A stretch of 64,000 nt of DNA. It comes from Bagarius yarrelli (Eukaryota; Chordata; Actinopteri; Siluriformes; Sisoridae). The stretch is from NCBI GenBank assembly GCA_005784505.1, contig VCAZ01000193.1:248001-312000 (forward strand), read 5' to 3'. The notes beneath the pieces are model-generated. The model was not told the DNA's origin and searched no databases. It saw nothing but the letters and a program-made list of their open reading frames with translations. This document shows, piece after piece, positions 31,816 to 43,005 of this stretch (position 1 is its first letter; every line of letters starts with the position of its first letter). The position numbers and the translations under genes are program-made.

Positions 31816-33812
31816 ATCATGGTACTTCTATTTCTATTAGTGGTTTGTGCATTAGCATTAGCTGCTAATCAGTTGGTAAATATTCTGTAACAAAAAGCAC
31901 TGTGATTAAAGTAAATCCTGGTTATCCAATAGTCCACCAGCTAAATTATGTTCCTCATTTGCGATTTGTAATTAAAAATTGAAAAGATTATGAGTAAAAT
32001 GTGTTTTTGGGGATCTAATGAAGCTAAGAAGCTTAGAGGAAAATATGCAAAGTTCACAACAAATTGGTTAAATGGACTAATACTAGCAACATTGCAGGTT
32101 AGAAGCTAAATCAAGCTCAGCCTGTTATCTAAAGTGGATAACATTTATATATTTATTAACTCCAGCAATCCAAGGACATTTTTATAAATACATTGTGTTT
32201 TTCTTTCAAATAATCACAGTTTACCAGCTTGTTGCCTAAAAACGCCACATGCCTACTGACCCTCTGCTAACCTAACCAACTTCCTGCTGTAGGTTTCAGG
32301 CTCCATATCAGACTCTGCTGTTATTCCGACCCAAAGTAATTCATCTTATTGCTGGCATCAGTCCAGAAATACAGTACAAAAGAGTAGGCACCAGAATGTC
32401 CCTTGATTTTTTTGTTTTGTTTTTCAAGAACTGACTCTATGAAGCGTTGATTTGTATAACATGACAAATTAAAGGCGAAAAGGTTTTTTTTATAGTATTT
32501 TTATTGAAACTATCTCGTAGCATATCATAGTCAAAGAATTAACTATGAAACATTATCACAATTCTAATCATTAACCACTTTGTAGCCTTCCACAACGAGA
32601 TGAAAGCTACACTGGCTGGAGGTTGTTAAATTATTTGCCATCTCTGATATTAGCACAAAAAACACAGAGTTAGAGTTACATCCTAAAACAAACCTTTACC
32701 CTTGCCTTAAAAGCCTGCTTTCTGTCTATTTTCCATTACATCAGTAAAATCAAATAGCATCTGAGTGAATTAGGAAAAATAGCAAAATAAGCTTGATTAA
32801 ACCTTTATTCGATGAGAGAATCACAGGAATATTTCCATTGGGAAAAGGCTCAGGAAGTAATAAAGCAAAATCAATCTTATGTTAAAGTTTAATCTAATCC
32901 ATTTAATGTAAGTTGAAAAACTGTGTATTGCATAAAAAAGCAAACCATTTCACTTTTAATTAGAACTCAATAAATCAATTAAACTGAATTGATTATAACC
33001 AAAATTTAATTAAAGCACACACACACATTTGACACACCTAACAACATTCTCTTCAAGATTAATTTGTTTGTTGCCACAAAAAATAAATGAAAAAAAAAAA
33101 AAGAAATATACTAAATGTTTTAAATGTCTATCGAAACTGGGCTAATTAAATAATCCATCTGCAGCGTAACACAATGGCGCTAACGCCATGCCATTGGTAG
33201 GTCACAACAAAGTAGATCATTTACAGTAAGAAGAAAAGAACTAGCCAAAGGACTCTTTTACAACATTCAGGAAGCCTCGTCAATATATACGTGAGTGCCT
33301 GAGACCGATTCTAAAGCCGAGCCTTAAAGCCGAAGGCCTAAAGAAAGCTCCTTCTTTCACATGCTAATGTCTGCATTTCAGGCACGTAGCCGTGGCGCAG
33401 ACTCCGTGCTGCAGCTGTCTCCTGTTTTATCTGCTCTCTCAGTGGGTTCCTAATGAATATTTCCATGTCTGCATGTGTGCACAAGCTTGATAATCAGGTT
33501 AAGAAGCCCAGGACTTATCCGGGCCTCTAAAGCTCCATCATTACTAAAACGTGACCCAGCCCATTTCTCCAGCCGGCTGCACAGGCATCAGAGCTGCTTT
33601 AGAGCAGGACCCGAGTGAGAAAGTAAACTGATTGAAGAGACAAGAGCAGCTGCTCCTGAAGTTAGAGCTGCTTTTGTATCTTTTTAGTATTTATTAACAT
33701 AATTTATTCTTTATTAATGAGCGCTCTTGTACAATGAAGAACCTGGGTGTATTTTTCTCTACCAAGTGTTTTATTACTGATAGAAAATGAAAATAATTCA
33801 AATCCTAAAATA

Positions 33813-33813
<1 letters not shown>
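31816..33813. other. Non-coding; AT-rich then a complex island
   Basis: 31816-33170 is AT-rich with poly-A and poly-T runs and no recognised element. 33240-33620 is GC-richer and repeat-free (around CCGTGGCGCAGACTCCGTGC and AGCCGGCTGCACAGGCATC), a good candidate for conserved regulatory DNA. No coding frame. Confidence 0.35.
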
Positions 33814-33887
<74 letters not shown>

Positions 33888-33888
33888 C
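33814..33888 (+). repeat. Compound (GATA)n-(GACA)n microsatellite
   Basis: About nine GATA units run directly into about nine GACA units without interruption. A minus-strand frame across it is a repeat artefact. Confidence 0.95.
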
Positions 33889-34424
33889 TAAGCCAGGAAA
33901 AGTTAAGTTTTCTCAAAAATATTTAGGAAACTGGTTGTCCTAAAGAAATTAGGTTTAAAACTTAAATGAACTGCACTTAAACTATATGAGTAGTTCTAAC
34001 AATCATTGACTTCGACATTGATATCGACCTACTATACAAGTTTTTAAATGTAATTGATTCATTTTAAAATACCCTGTCAAGGGTATGTCAAGACACTGTC
34101 AAGACAAGTTTATAACAAGTTCGAAGACCATTACAAGGACCGTAGTGGCAGCAAACGCTTAAAAAGAACACAAGGTTGGCAGGTGAATGAACCATAAAAG
34201 CTTGTTTTAGAATAAAATAAAATAAAAGCTTGTTTTAGAGCACCTCTGTAAAAAAAAAAAGTAATTTTTCATTACTCGCAAAGTCATTGATGGGAAGGAA
34301 GAAAAAAAAAACCCAATTGTACAGCCGATGTCACGACTGCCCACTGAGTTCGCCTGTCGGGTGTTCTAGCAGAACCCACGCATATGTTAAATAAAACTAA
34401 ACATACTTTAAATAGTGTTTTCGT
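33889..34424. other. Non-coding, nothing recognised
   Basis: AT-rich with A runs at 34250 and 34300. No element ends seen. Confidence 0.4.
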
Positions 34425-34667
34425 GATCATCTTAAATTTAATATAGTTTGTCTAATTTTATGTTGTGATCCAATGTTAATCCAGTTTCAACCTGAATTAA
34501 AGTATTTCAGTTCGTTTATGGACAAAGAATGAATTGTCAACACACTGATGACATCGTATGGTTGTAATTGATTGATTGATAAAATTGGTTGATTAAAATG
34601 TTGTATCAGGATTAATAAAGAACATATCATCAGGATCACATCCTACTCAGCATAATCACATCCACAT
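34425..34667 (+). mobile_element. Half copy of the foldback family F
   Basis: TGTCTAATTTTATGTTGTGA, CAATGTTAATCCAGTTTCAA, CAGTTCGTTTATGGACAAAG, GTTGTATCAGGATTAATAAA and CACATCCTACTCAGCATAAT match the right half of the element at 37728-38428 in order. The left arm is absent. Confidence 0.65.
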
Positions 34668-34892
34668 TGTGCGGGACACTTGAATTCTTTCACTATAACC
34701 AAGACACAGCCTGTCTTTATGGAGTTCAGACGCATTGTCATACTGGAACAGTGTTTGGGTCTCTTAGTTCTGGTGAAAGACTTAAGTAATGCTCCATCAT
34801 ACAGAGACATACAGGACAACTGCGGGCTTCCAACTTTCTGGCAACAGTATAAGGAGAACTGGTGAGGTGTCCACAAACTTTTAGCTTTAGAG
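34668..34892 (+). mobile_element. MITE family T, 5'-truncated
   Basis: GCGGGACACTTGAATTCTTT, GCATTGTCATACTGGAACAG, TTTGGGTCTCTTAGTTCTGG, TGCGGGCTTCCAACTTTCTG and GGTGTCCACAAACTTTTAGC form the right half of the family. It abuts the family F half copy, so one may have inserted beside the other. Frames at 34643-34903 on both strands are repeat sequence. Confidence 0.8.
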
Positions 34893-35727
34893 TTGTATAA
34901 CACAAATAATTGTATATATATTGACAGAAAATAATACAGAGGTACCTTTTATAGGCTGGATTTGTTCTTCTACTAAATAATGCCTTATAAATTTGTTGTG
35001 ACAAGAACTTTTATTGGGTTTTTTTCTCTAGATCTCATTAACGGTATTTGCTGACTGAGGCAAACTTACTGCGTACAAGAGAGCTGAAAATCCCAAGCAG
35101 GATATTATGAGCACTGTGTGAATGTGTGAATTAAATCGCTTAATTATTAACACATTTGTGTGTTAATGTTCTTGAATGAGTTTATCAGAGCTAGAGAAGA
35201 TGATACCAGGATATTTAATTCACTTTGACAATGACAATATAGATACGAGAAGTTTGTATCTTCTAGTAAACTTAACTCATAACTGATCACTAAACGTGTC
35301 CTTATAAGCCCTCAGGCTTAAGTGCTTTTTGAAAGTAACTCGGAAAATAGGTCAGCTGTGTTATGTATGTACTGCCGAGTCCTATTCAGTCTGTCTGGCG
35401 GTGCTGAGAGAGCTTTTCTTCTCTCTTTTGTGGATCGATATGTCCTCAGTGACTCATCGTCTGCACACCAAAGCGATTATGTCCCACAGACACAGAAAAA
35501 TACAGGTCTATCTGGCAGTCGGCCAGCAGGTGGGCAAATATTTAATGGGCAATACTGAACTACAGCAAGAAAGAGAACAAAAAGTACAAGATAGGAAATG
35601 GAAGGTGGCTGAATGTATGGTGATTATAGTCTCCTGCTTAAAACATTTTTTTTCTCGAACTTTCTAACTTTGGAAAAGTTGCAATAGAAAATATAAATGC
35701 AATAGAAAATAAGCGGGAAAAAAAAGA
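34893..35727. other. Non-coding with a complex island
   Basis: 35290-35560 is GC-richer; two overlapping plus-strand frames (35322-35558, 35329-35667, up to 112 aa) have no known domain. No repeats. Confidence 0.35.
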
Positions 35728-35842
35728 GGTTGCTATTCGCGGAGCCCCTTTACCAAGGCCCTTAACCTTTAAGTGCTCAGTTATATAAATGTAAGTCATA
35801 CTGGATAAAAGTGTCTGCCATATGCCAGAAATGCAAATATAA
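35728..35842 (+). repeat. SINE-A, 3' half
   Basis: GGAGCCCCTTTACCAAGGCC, CTTAACCTTTAAGTGCTCAG, TAAATGTAAGTCATACTGGA and AAGTGTCTGCCATATGCCAG. The tRNA-like head is missing. Confidence 0.8.
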
Positions 35843-36499
35843 AATCTACAATTTGTTAATTCACTTAGACATTTGGTTAACAGGCAAAATTAATAATCTT
35901 AATTCTATTCATTAAATATAAAGCAATTAAGAAAAATTAATAGTAGTATATTTAACATCACCTATTTTTAAATATTTTTTTTTTTTCATTTTTTGGGGGG
36001 GCTAACTAATAACAAAAAAATACCAATGGCTTTGCAGGGGTATTATTGTAGCTGTGTACAAGACTCCTTATTCTGAACACATGTTCTGACTGAGGAAGGG
36101 GCATCACTAGCAATTTTGGGCCCTATGATTGAATATGACAGTAGGTCGCTACCACACCCATTCCACATCTAACATACTGTGACATTACTGCTGGTACTGT
36201 TACTACTAATAAAACAGATCTGTGGGGACCCTTAAAGTGCACAGAATCCTTTAACTTAACCCCAGCCCTCATCCCCACTTAGCAGAACCCCTGGACTAAG
36301 AACCATCAGTCTCAATCATAAAACTTAAAAATATTACCTTAAAAATAATAATAATAATAATAAAAAAAATGAAAGAAGCTACTCCAACAACTAATTAATG
36401 TAACTAACATTCACCAATCAAAATCCTCAGAAGATTAGAAATTAGTCCTGTGTAAAGATCACTAGTAGAAAGTGCTGCTAGTGAATTCACCTGAAAAAT
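35843..36499. other. Non-coding, AT-rich
   Basis: Contains T and G runs near 35970-36000 and an (AAT)n tract at about 36343-36362. 36090-36150 has a GGGCCCTATGATTG block that may be a decayed transposon end. Confidence 0.4.
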
Positions 36500-36512
36500 A
36501 GAGAGAGAGAGC

Positions 36513-36553
<41 letters not shown>

Positions 36554-37201
36554 CGAAAAAGAGAGAGAGGGTAAAGAAATCGAGAGACAGTCGGGAGCGA
36601 GAAGAGGGGCCAGCCCATGACAGAGGCTGAGACAGAGAGAGAACGGGCAGTAGAAAGCGAAATAGAAGACCGGCAGGACAGAGACTGAGCGGAAGCGAAG
36701 AGAGGAAAGGCAGACAGCCACGCGACATGCCAAACAGACAGGCTGAGAGAGAGAGAGACCGAGAAGGAGAAAATAGGAGAAAAAGAAAGGCAGACAGACA
36801 GACAGAAATAGAGCGAAAGAGATAGAGAGACAGAAAGGCATACAAACAGAGAAAGACACAGACAGAAACAGAGACAAATAATAAAGAGAGAGAGTTAGAG
36901 AGACAGACAGAGATACAGACAGACAGAAAGAGGGGGTAAAGAGACAAAATAGAGGGTGCTAGAGGACAAGCATACAAACAGACAGAGAGAGAAAGAGAGA
37001 GAGAGAGAAGTAAGAGAGAAAAAAGGGAGGAAGACAGACAGAGACAGTCAGGCATGCAGAAAAAAACGAGACAGGTAGAGAGACAGAGAGAAAGGAAGAA
37101 GAGAGACAGAGACAGACAGACACAGAGAGAGAGAAACAGAGACGAGAAAAGGAAAAACAGAGAGAGAAACAGAGACAGAGAGAGAGCGAGAGAGAGAGAG
37201 A
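36500..37201 (+). repeat. 700-bp purine-rich (GA/GACA/GAAA) tract
   Basis: Nearly all bases on the plus strand are A or G, with interspersed C in GACA units. GA dinucleotide runs occur at both ends. Minus-strand Ser/Leu-rich frames up to 197 aa are a by-product of repeated CTCTCT and are not genes. Such tracts can form triplex DNA. Confidence 0.95.
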
Positions 37202-37727
37202 TATTATTATACTCATTGCACTTTAATTTGCAAAAAAAATGTATGAAAGTCTAACTGGACAGAAAATCAAACCCATAATGCACTTGGTTTCTGCTGGTAC
37301 AAACATAATGAACTTCCACTTCCTTCATACATTCGTGTCCCTGTTTAAAATGCAAGCATCCGATAATCGGATCAACTGGAGAGGTTTTACTATTTTGACT
37401 AAATATTTAAATATCCAAATGAAATTTGTAGAATAAACTTGTCTTTTTACTTATTTCTTCAGCTACATGTACATATGATTAAGCTTCACTCACTAACCAC
37501 CAGGTCCATTTTTAGAATGGCTCAAGTTGTGGTTAGACAAACTGGAGTGGCAAACAAGCAAAAACAGGAACATTAACGCTGCATACGGTTTATGACTCTC
37601 GTTTAATGAACTACTGATTATCCTAATTACTGCCTATACTTAAGTTAAAACAAGCTTTTTCGAGGTTTCCTCTGGTGCGTCTCCAAATGTTTTTCCCATC
37701 ACATATTGCAGCTGGTTATAATGAAGA
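37202..37727. other. Non-coding, nothing recognised
   Basis: AT-rich sequence between the purine tract and the foldback element. The last 30 bases may belong to the outer foldback arm. Confidence 0.4.
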
Positions 37728-38428
37728 TACTGTATGTGTATTTGTTGGTAGCTGCTGTGGTACCTGTTCTTTAAACAAATTGTTGTTTTTGTTGGTAGAT
37801 GTGACGCCAAGTAGGAAGTGATCCTGGATTAACGTCCTTTGTTTCAATCCACCAATCATAATCATCTGAAGTCAACAGTGTGTGTCGCCCAAACCCGACT
37901 CAATCCATTTTTAAATCTTTCACTCCTTGTTAATCAAAATTCACTTGTTAATTCCTTGTTCACCAAATTCACGAATGTTTATTTTGGATCAGTCTGAATT
38001 AATAATGTGGTTCCTGGACTATTATCAATTATTTTAATATATTTAGTCTAATTTCATGTTGTGATTTCATGTTAATCCAGGAATCGTCATTGTCAGTAAA
38101 TTGTTCCAGAATCAATGAATTTTCAGTCTCAGCCAATAAACTGTTTTCCAGTATTTACCCAGTTTTTTAGTTTGTTTGTGGACAAAAAAGAAAAGGATTT
38201 AAAATATATTGAGGCGGGTTTGGTCGACACACACTGTTTACATCTGATGCTTATGATTGGTTGACTGAAATGTTGATTCAGGATCAACAAAGGATGTTAC
38301 ACATCCTACTTTGCAAAATCACGTCCACTAAAAAAAAATCACTTGTTCCTGTCAATTTGTTCAAAGAATGGGTTATATCCTGCATAAAGATCTACCACAG
38401 AAGCTACCAACAAATACACATAATCATA
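37728..38428. mobile_element. Foldback element, family F (about 700 bp, long inverted arms)
   Basis: The left arm (37728-37920) and right arm (38192-38428) are reverse complements with mismatches and small gaps. Paired words are GTGTATTTGTTGGTAGC with GCTACCAACAAATACAC, CACCAATCATAATCATC with GATGCTTATGATTGGTTG, and AACAGTGTGTGTCG with CGACACACACTGTTT. The spacer (37921-38191) is AT-rich and non-coding. This is the shape of a foldback or MITE-type DNA element. No transposase is encoded and the superfamily is unknown to me. Confidence 0.8.
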
Positions 38429-38929
38429 TAAACTCCTTATATCCTCATATCACGTCCACCGTTTTTGTCATAAGATCATTTATTCGATTTTTCCACTAAT
38501 GAACATTGAGAGCTTTTTCCCCCCAACTTTTTCCTCCCTACGATATTATCTTTAAGTTGCAGGTGTTAGCACGTATGTGGGTATGTATATTAACTCCGCT
38601 GCTTATGAACTTCTGCACTTGTGACTTTGCCCACATGGGGTTTGGAGCGGTAATGAGGGTTCTCCTTCACAGTGTACCCATATGTTTCAGATTTGCTTTT
38701 CAGGAAGACAGAAGGCATTTATAAGATAGGCAGATGTTCATATTGTTCTGTAACTATCCATTAACCATTTACAGCAATTAGCAGACGCCCTTATGGAAGG
38801 CAACATATACATCGAGGAATACTTTAGGATTATTTAACTTTTTTTTTTTTGCTTCCATACTTTGTTTTTTGATGTAGCGTACCAGTATACAATGTACAAT
38901 GCACTTTTATATGTTTTATATGTACCTCT
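38429..38929. other. Non-coding with a small complex island and a SINE scrap
   Basis: 38500-38730 is repeat-free and of higher complexity (CCGCTGCTTATGAACTTCTG region). 38763-38812 looks like a reversed SINE-A tail (TTTACAGCAATTAGCAGACG). Confidence 0.35.
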
Positions 38930-39062
38930 AGAGAAAGGTGTTTGCTGATCAAGGGTTCAATTCCCAGCTACCTCCAAGCTGTCACTGTTGAGCCACTGAG
39001 CAAGGCCATAAACCCCTTAACTGCTCAGTTAAAAATACCAAAAAGTTAGTAAATGTAGATGG
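38930..39062 (+). repeat. SINE-A, 5'-truncated (first of three in a row)
   Basis: GATCAAGGGTTCAATTCCCA (B box), CTACCTCCAAGCTGTCACTG, CACTGAGCAAGGCC, CCTTAACTGCTCAGTTAAAA. The GTCGCTCTGGAT block is missing. Confidence 0.75.
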
Positions 39063-39074
39063 GAGGATCTGGGG

Positions 39075-39254
39075 GGTTGTGGTAGTGCAGTGGTTAAGGT
39101 GTTGGACTGCTAACCGGAAGTTTGTTAAGAAGTTTCAAAGCTGGGCTCCTGAGCAAGGCCCTTAACCCTTAATTGCTCAGTTGTATAAATTAAATAAAAA
39201 TGTACGCTCTGTATAAAAGCGTCTGCCAAATGGCAAAAAAATGTAAAATGTGAA
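39075..39254 (+). repeat. SINE-A, well preserved (second of three)
   Basis: TGTGGTAGTGCAGTGGTTAA, GGTGTTGGACTGCTAACCGG, GGGCTCCTGAGCAAGGCCCT, TAACCCTTAATTGCTCAGTT and AAGCGTCTGCCAAATGGCAA. The B-box segment is shortened. Confidence 0.9.
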
Positions 39255-39307
39255 TTTAGTATGTAGGCATGGTGTGTTCTGGTTGCTGTGAAATAAATAA
39301 GTAGGAA

Positions 39308-39436
39308 ATAATAGTGCAGTGGTTAAGATTTTGGACACCTGATTGGAAGATCGGGATTCGATTTCCAGCACCACAAAGTTGCCCCTGCTGGGCCCCTGAG
39401 CAAGGTCCTTAACCCCCAGTTAAATGTATATATAAA
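39308..39436 (+). repeat. SINE-A, 3'-truncated (third of three)
   Basis: AATAGTGCAGTGGTTAAGAT, GATTGGAAGATCGGGATTCG, TTCCAGCACCACAAAGTTGC, CCCTGCTGGGCCCCTGAGCA and AGGTCCTTAACCCCC. The tail after the CCCCC block is collapsed. Confidence 0.85.
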
Positions 39437-39448
39437 TAAGAACTTGAG

Positions 39449-39545
39449 TGTCCTGTACAGAATCCTTAACTCTACTGAACACCTTTGGGATGAACTGGAA
39501 AACCGAATGCACTTCAGACCTCCTCACCTCAACATTAGTGTCTGA
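39449..39545 (-). mobile_element. MITE family T fragment, inverted
   Basis: CTGAACACCTTTGGGATGAA, CTGGAAAACCGAATGCACTT, CAGACCTCCTCACCTCAACA and TTAGTGTCTGATAT are the reverse complement of the central block present at 11950-12020. Confidence 0.75.
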
Positions 39546-42029
39546 TATCATTAATATTATTTTATAAAGTTTTAAGGTTATTGTAGAAGTAAAAATAAGT
39601 CTAAATCTGAAATTTGATGTTCACAAGCCCCAATATTAATATAATTTATTCTGTACATTATCAACACTATACTACATCTACACAAACATATACAGTATCT
39701 GTGACTGGTGTTTTAATTATTACATGTACATTTATTTAATTATGATTTTCTGTATTATAAAAAAAAAATTGATTAAAAACATTTTTTGGAAAAAAAAAAT
39801 CTGATTGTATAATTCAGTAAATAAGGAAGTACCGTATATAAAAAACTTTATATCACAGCGATGAGTCGTCTTAAAGTGACAGTAACTTTTATTTAATTAA
39901 ACATTTGGACCAAACATAACATTTTGGCTTATAGCAATATCTTTAGTAGAGACGTAAAGCTCATAGGTTAATGCAGTGTGTTCAGTGTGTAAGTTTAGAA
40001 ATAAATGTTGGCTTGAGTATAAGAGTCAACTAATAAATTGCTTCAGCTGCTGGGGTGCATATTATTTCTTTTATTAAAAAAATACTGTGTATAAAACACA
40101 CCTTTTTATAACTCGTCACCTAACCTCTAAAAAGAATCATTTTTAAATATCTGATTCATTTGATTCATTCGCTGAATTCTTAAATGAGTTTAAATCACTG
40201 CAGGTTAATCCAGGAGATTTTTGTGGGCGGTCGTATCGGTGAAAAGGTTTAAACCTCAGCATAGGATTTTAATAAAAGGAGTGGTGGTGATGGGTGTGCA
40301 CTATCAGGCTCGGTGGTTCACGCTGACTTGCCTGTTCATAGGGTACTGCATAGCTCTTCATGGCTTCCTGGCCATGCCTGTCAGCCTTGCTAATAGCCTT
40401 TGTTGGGCTCCATGACCTGTGAGGCTCTTGTGAGCAGATGGAGGGTCTGACCCCCACCCAGCCTTAGTGCTGCTCCATAGCTCACTGCCCTCTACACCTC
40501 CGCCCATTCTCCTCCATCAGCTGCCCAGCTTCCAAAGAAACAGCATGACAAAGCACATGAGAGAGAGAGAGAGAGAGAGGAAATTAGAGCTGGAACGAGC
40601 CATAATGCAGGCGTCACTGTGGAAACGGGGAGGAGGGTGTGTGTAAAAAAACCACAGCAGGGCACACTCCTATGTGCACCCAGGGGGCAGGGGGCATTCA
40701 GAGTGGGCAAGATATCAGCTGGAAGATGATATATACACACAGTCATATCTATAGATATCTAAAGTTGATTGTATATTACTCATATATTATATACACATCA
40801 GAACACATACACTTCTATACACCATCAATACATGACAAGTGCATTTGAACCAACATTTTGCCTCCTCCATTGGACAAACACACCTCCATTGGACAACTTT
40901 TTGTGAGTGATAAGCAATGAAAATACCATTCTACAGGCTGCGATGTCAGGCTTTTAGCTTCACTATGAGCACTATGTTCAAAATAAAAAGAGTGATATGG
41001 CTAGAGGGTGCTTAATGGCTATGACCTCGGTCCCCATTTCCCTTCTTGCCCCTCCTCTGCCTCCTTCTGGAGGTTCGCCATCTGCCACAGCTGCTGCTTG
41101 CCTCAACCGCCACTCTAATTGACAATGAACCCAAAGGCGCGGCGATAATTGTGGCTGGCCGTTTTGGCAACTTCAGCGGGTTTCAATTCCTCCCTTTCAG
41201 GATTCATCAAGCCCCATCTGCTCCTCTCTCCATGTCTAGCATCTGCCCTTCTACCCCTCATTCTTAGCCCCCCCCCACCCTCCCTTCCTCTATTTCTCTT
41301 TCTGTTTGCCTGCACTTCTCTCTCTCTCTCTCTCCCTCCTTCCATCTCTCCTCCTCTTCCCTTTCTCCCTCGGGCCAAGCCGGGCTTTTGTAAGGAGGCT
41401 GCTTATTAGAGAGTGGTCGCTAACCCGAGAGGTTAACCACACCCAGAAGAGTGGGGACTCAGTGGGGGTAAGCCATGTTTGTACGACCGAGACACAGAAA
41501 AAGGACGCCTTGTGGTTTTCTCTTGTGCTGTCTCTTACTCGATCACTCCCTAGGCCCCTCCTCACCCACCTTTTTTTCTTAACTCAAGGCAAAAGAAAAG
41601 TGTCGTGTGTCAGAGAGCATGGATAGGGGTGTGTGAGTGTGTGTGTACATGTATGTGTGTGCGTGTGTCAATACTCATTTTGTCCTTTATTCTTTCTTGA
41701 TTTATTATTTCCTTGCTTGTTTTTTGGCAGAAAAAAAATTGTTGTTGGCATTATAGCCAAGTGTGCTTTTTGCTTTTACATCTGCAATTAAATCTCATTG
41801 TACAAAAACATCTGGCATAAAAATATCCAAATATCTGCTTAATTATGTAACGCTATAATGGGTCATTTACATAAATTTTTTAGATCTCAATAACAAAAGA
41901 AGATTTATCTTTCTTTTCCAACGTATGGATTTGCAATATTAAACAGTTTTAAACTTCTTGTGCTTGTGGTTTCTTGAATTTAGCGATCCTAAATAAAAGT
42001 GTGCTGCACTCGAACTCCTCATTCTGTTT
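39546..42029. other. Long non-coding stretch with GC-rich islands
   Basis: 39546-40200 is AT-rich. 40230-40700 and 41030-41630 are GC-richer and free of transposons; the latter includes GCGGCGATAATTGTGGCTGG near 41140, which looks like conserved regulatory sequence, and pyrimidine tracts. Microsatellites are (GA)n 40558-40580, (CT)n 41318-41335 and (GT)n 41627-41670. Frames on both strands up to 106 aa have no domains. Confidence 0.35.
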
Positions 42030-42231
42030 AATTACATTTACATTTGCAACATTTGGCAGATGCTTTAATCAGATCTACTTACATTTATTTCTTTTATAAA
42101 ACTGAGCAATTAGGGGTTAAGGGCCTTGCTCAGGAGCCCCGCAGCAGCATGCTTGGTGGTGCTGGGAATAAAACACAGATCTTCCAATTAGCAGCCCAAC
42201 ACCTTAACCACTAAGCTACCATTTCCCCACA
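42030..42231 (-). repeat. SINE-A, inverted, full length
   Basis: ACATTTGCAACATTTGGCAG, TAAAACTGAGCAATTAGGGG, TTAAGGGCCTTGCTCAGGAG, TTGGTGGTGCTGGGAATAAA, CAGATCTTCCAATTAGCAGC and CACTAAGCTACCATTTCCCC. One of the most complete copies in the window. Confidence 0.92.
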
Positions 42232-42471
42232 GGAAATCTGTACAGCCAATCTGTACACCACACCCTAACATTTTTAATGTTAAAATGCAGATGTTCTTCG
42301 TATTTAAAGTTGTTTAGTGTAAATATAAAAAAATGTCCATGTGGTGTGACATAATGTCCCACAATGCTATAATACAAATCGTAAAAGATTTCTTTTTTTA
42401 TCATTTATACCTTCAATGCTCCTCTGTAATGAATACTGTTTCTGTATTGCGTGTCTCTGTTACTTCTATAG
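42232..42471. other. Non-coding, AT-rich
   Basis: No feature apart from the acceptor-like CTCTGTTACTTCTATAG that ends it at 42471. Confidence 0.4.
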
Positions 42472-42593
42472 CCCGGGGGTGGCGCTCTGCTTTGGCCATT
42501 TCAATGACTAGAGTGCAGAGCTGGCACACGTACAGCGGCAGACGGCCAGGAGTGATCTGTGCCAACACGACGCTCAGAGCCAGTGCCAGCTGA
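42472..42593. other. Exon-like GC-rich block, unidentified
   Basis: This 122-bp block is far richer in G and C than its surroundings. On plus it follows an acceptor-like site and can be read to a TGA at 42591-42593 (peptide ending RRPGVICANTTLRASAS). On minus it is also open, giving a peptide containing ITPGRLPLYVCQLC and VIEMAKAERHP, bounded by an AG and a GTAACA. I recognise neither. The plus reading is in a different phase from the donor at 80. It may be an exon, a conserved element or an unfamiliar repeat; AGAGCGCCACCCCCGG resembles words seen in fish repeats. Confidence 0.3.
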
Positions 42594-42931
42594 GAATCAG
42601 ACTTCTGTCACCCAGAACGTAACTGCAGCCTGTGTTCATTTTACTTTTAATTCTTAAAACACCCCTTTTAAGAGTTGCAGGAAAAATATAACTTTTTAAA
42701 AAGGCATTTAAATACATTTAAAGTGGCTATAATGTCATGAGAAAGCATCTCTTTCAGACAGAAACACTGTCAATATCACAATTCAGATGTTTTACGTCTG
42801 ATCAGATTTGTTAATTTTGATAATTGGCGTATAAATTGGTATATATTTGCCACCATGTTTTTTTACCCCTGTGTGTTTATGTGCTTGCAATAGTAAATAA
42901 TAATGCTAACGATAATAATAATTTTAGCAGT
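42594..42931. other. Non-coding, nothing recognised
   Basis: AT-rich sequence with no frame or repeat of note. Confidence 0.4.
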
Positions 42932-43005
42932 GAATAGAATAGAATAGAATAGAATAGAATAGAATAGAATAGAATAGAATAGAATAGAATAGAATAGAAT
43001 AGAAT
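42932..43005 (+). repeat. (GAATA)n pentanucleotide array
   Basis: About fourteen uninterrupted GAATA units. The following sequence (AATAAACTCTGAAGG) hints at the tail of an inverted retroposon. Confidence 0.95.

Noticed and set aside
34643..35004. Frames on both strands near 34.7 kb
   Set aside because: They lie within MITE family T, which is non-coding.
36404..37216. Long Ser/Leu-rich minus-strand frames (up to 197 aa)
   Set aside because: They are translations of the purine-rich simple-repeat tract; codons are dictated by CTCTCT and no unique sequence is present.
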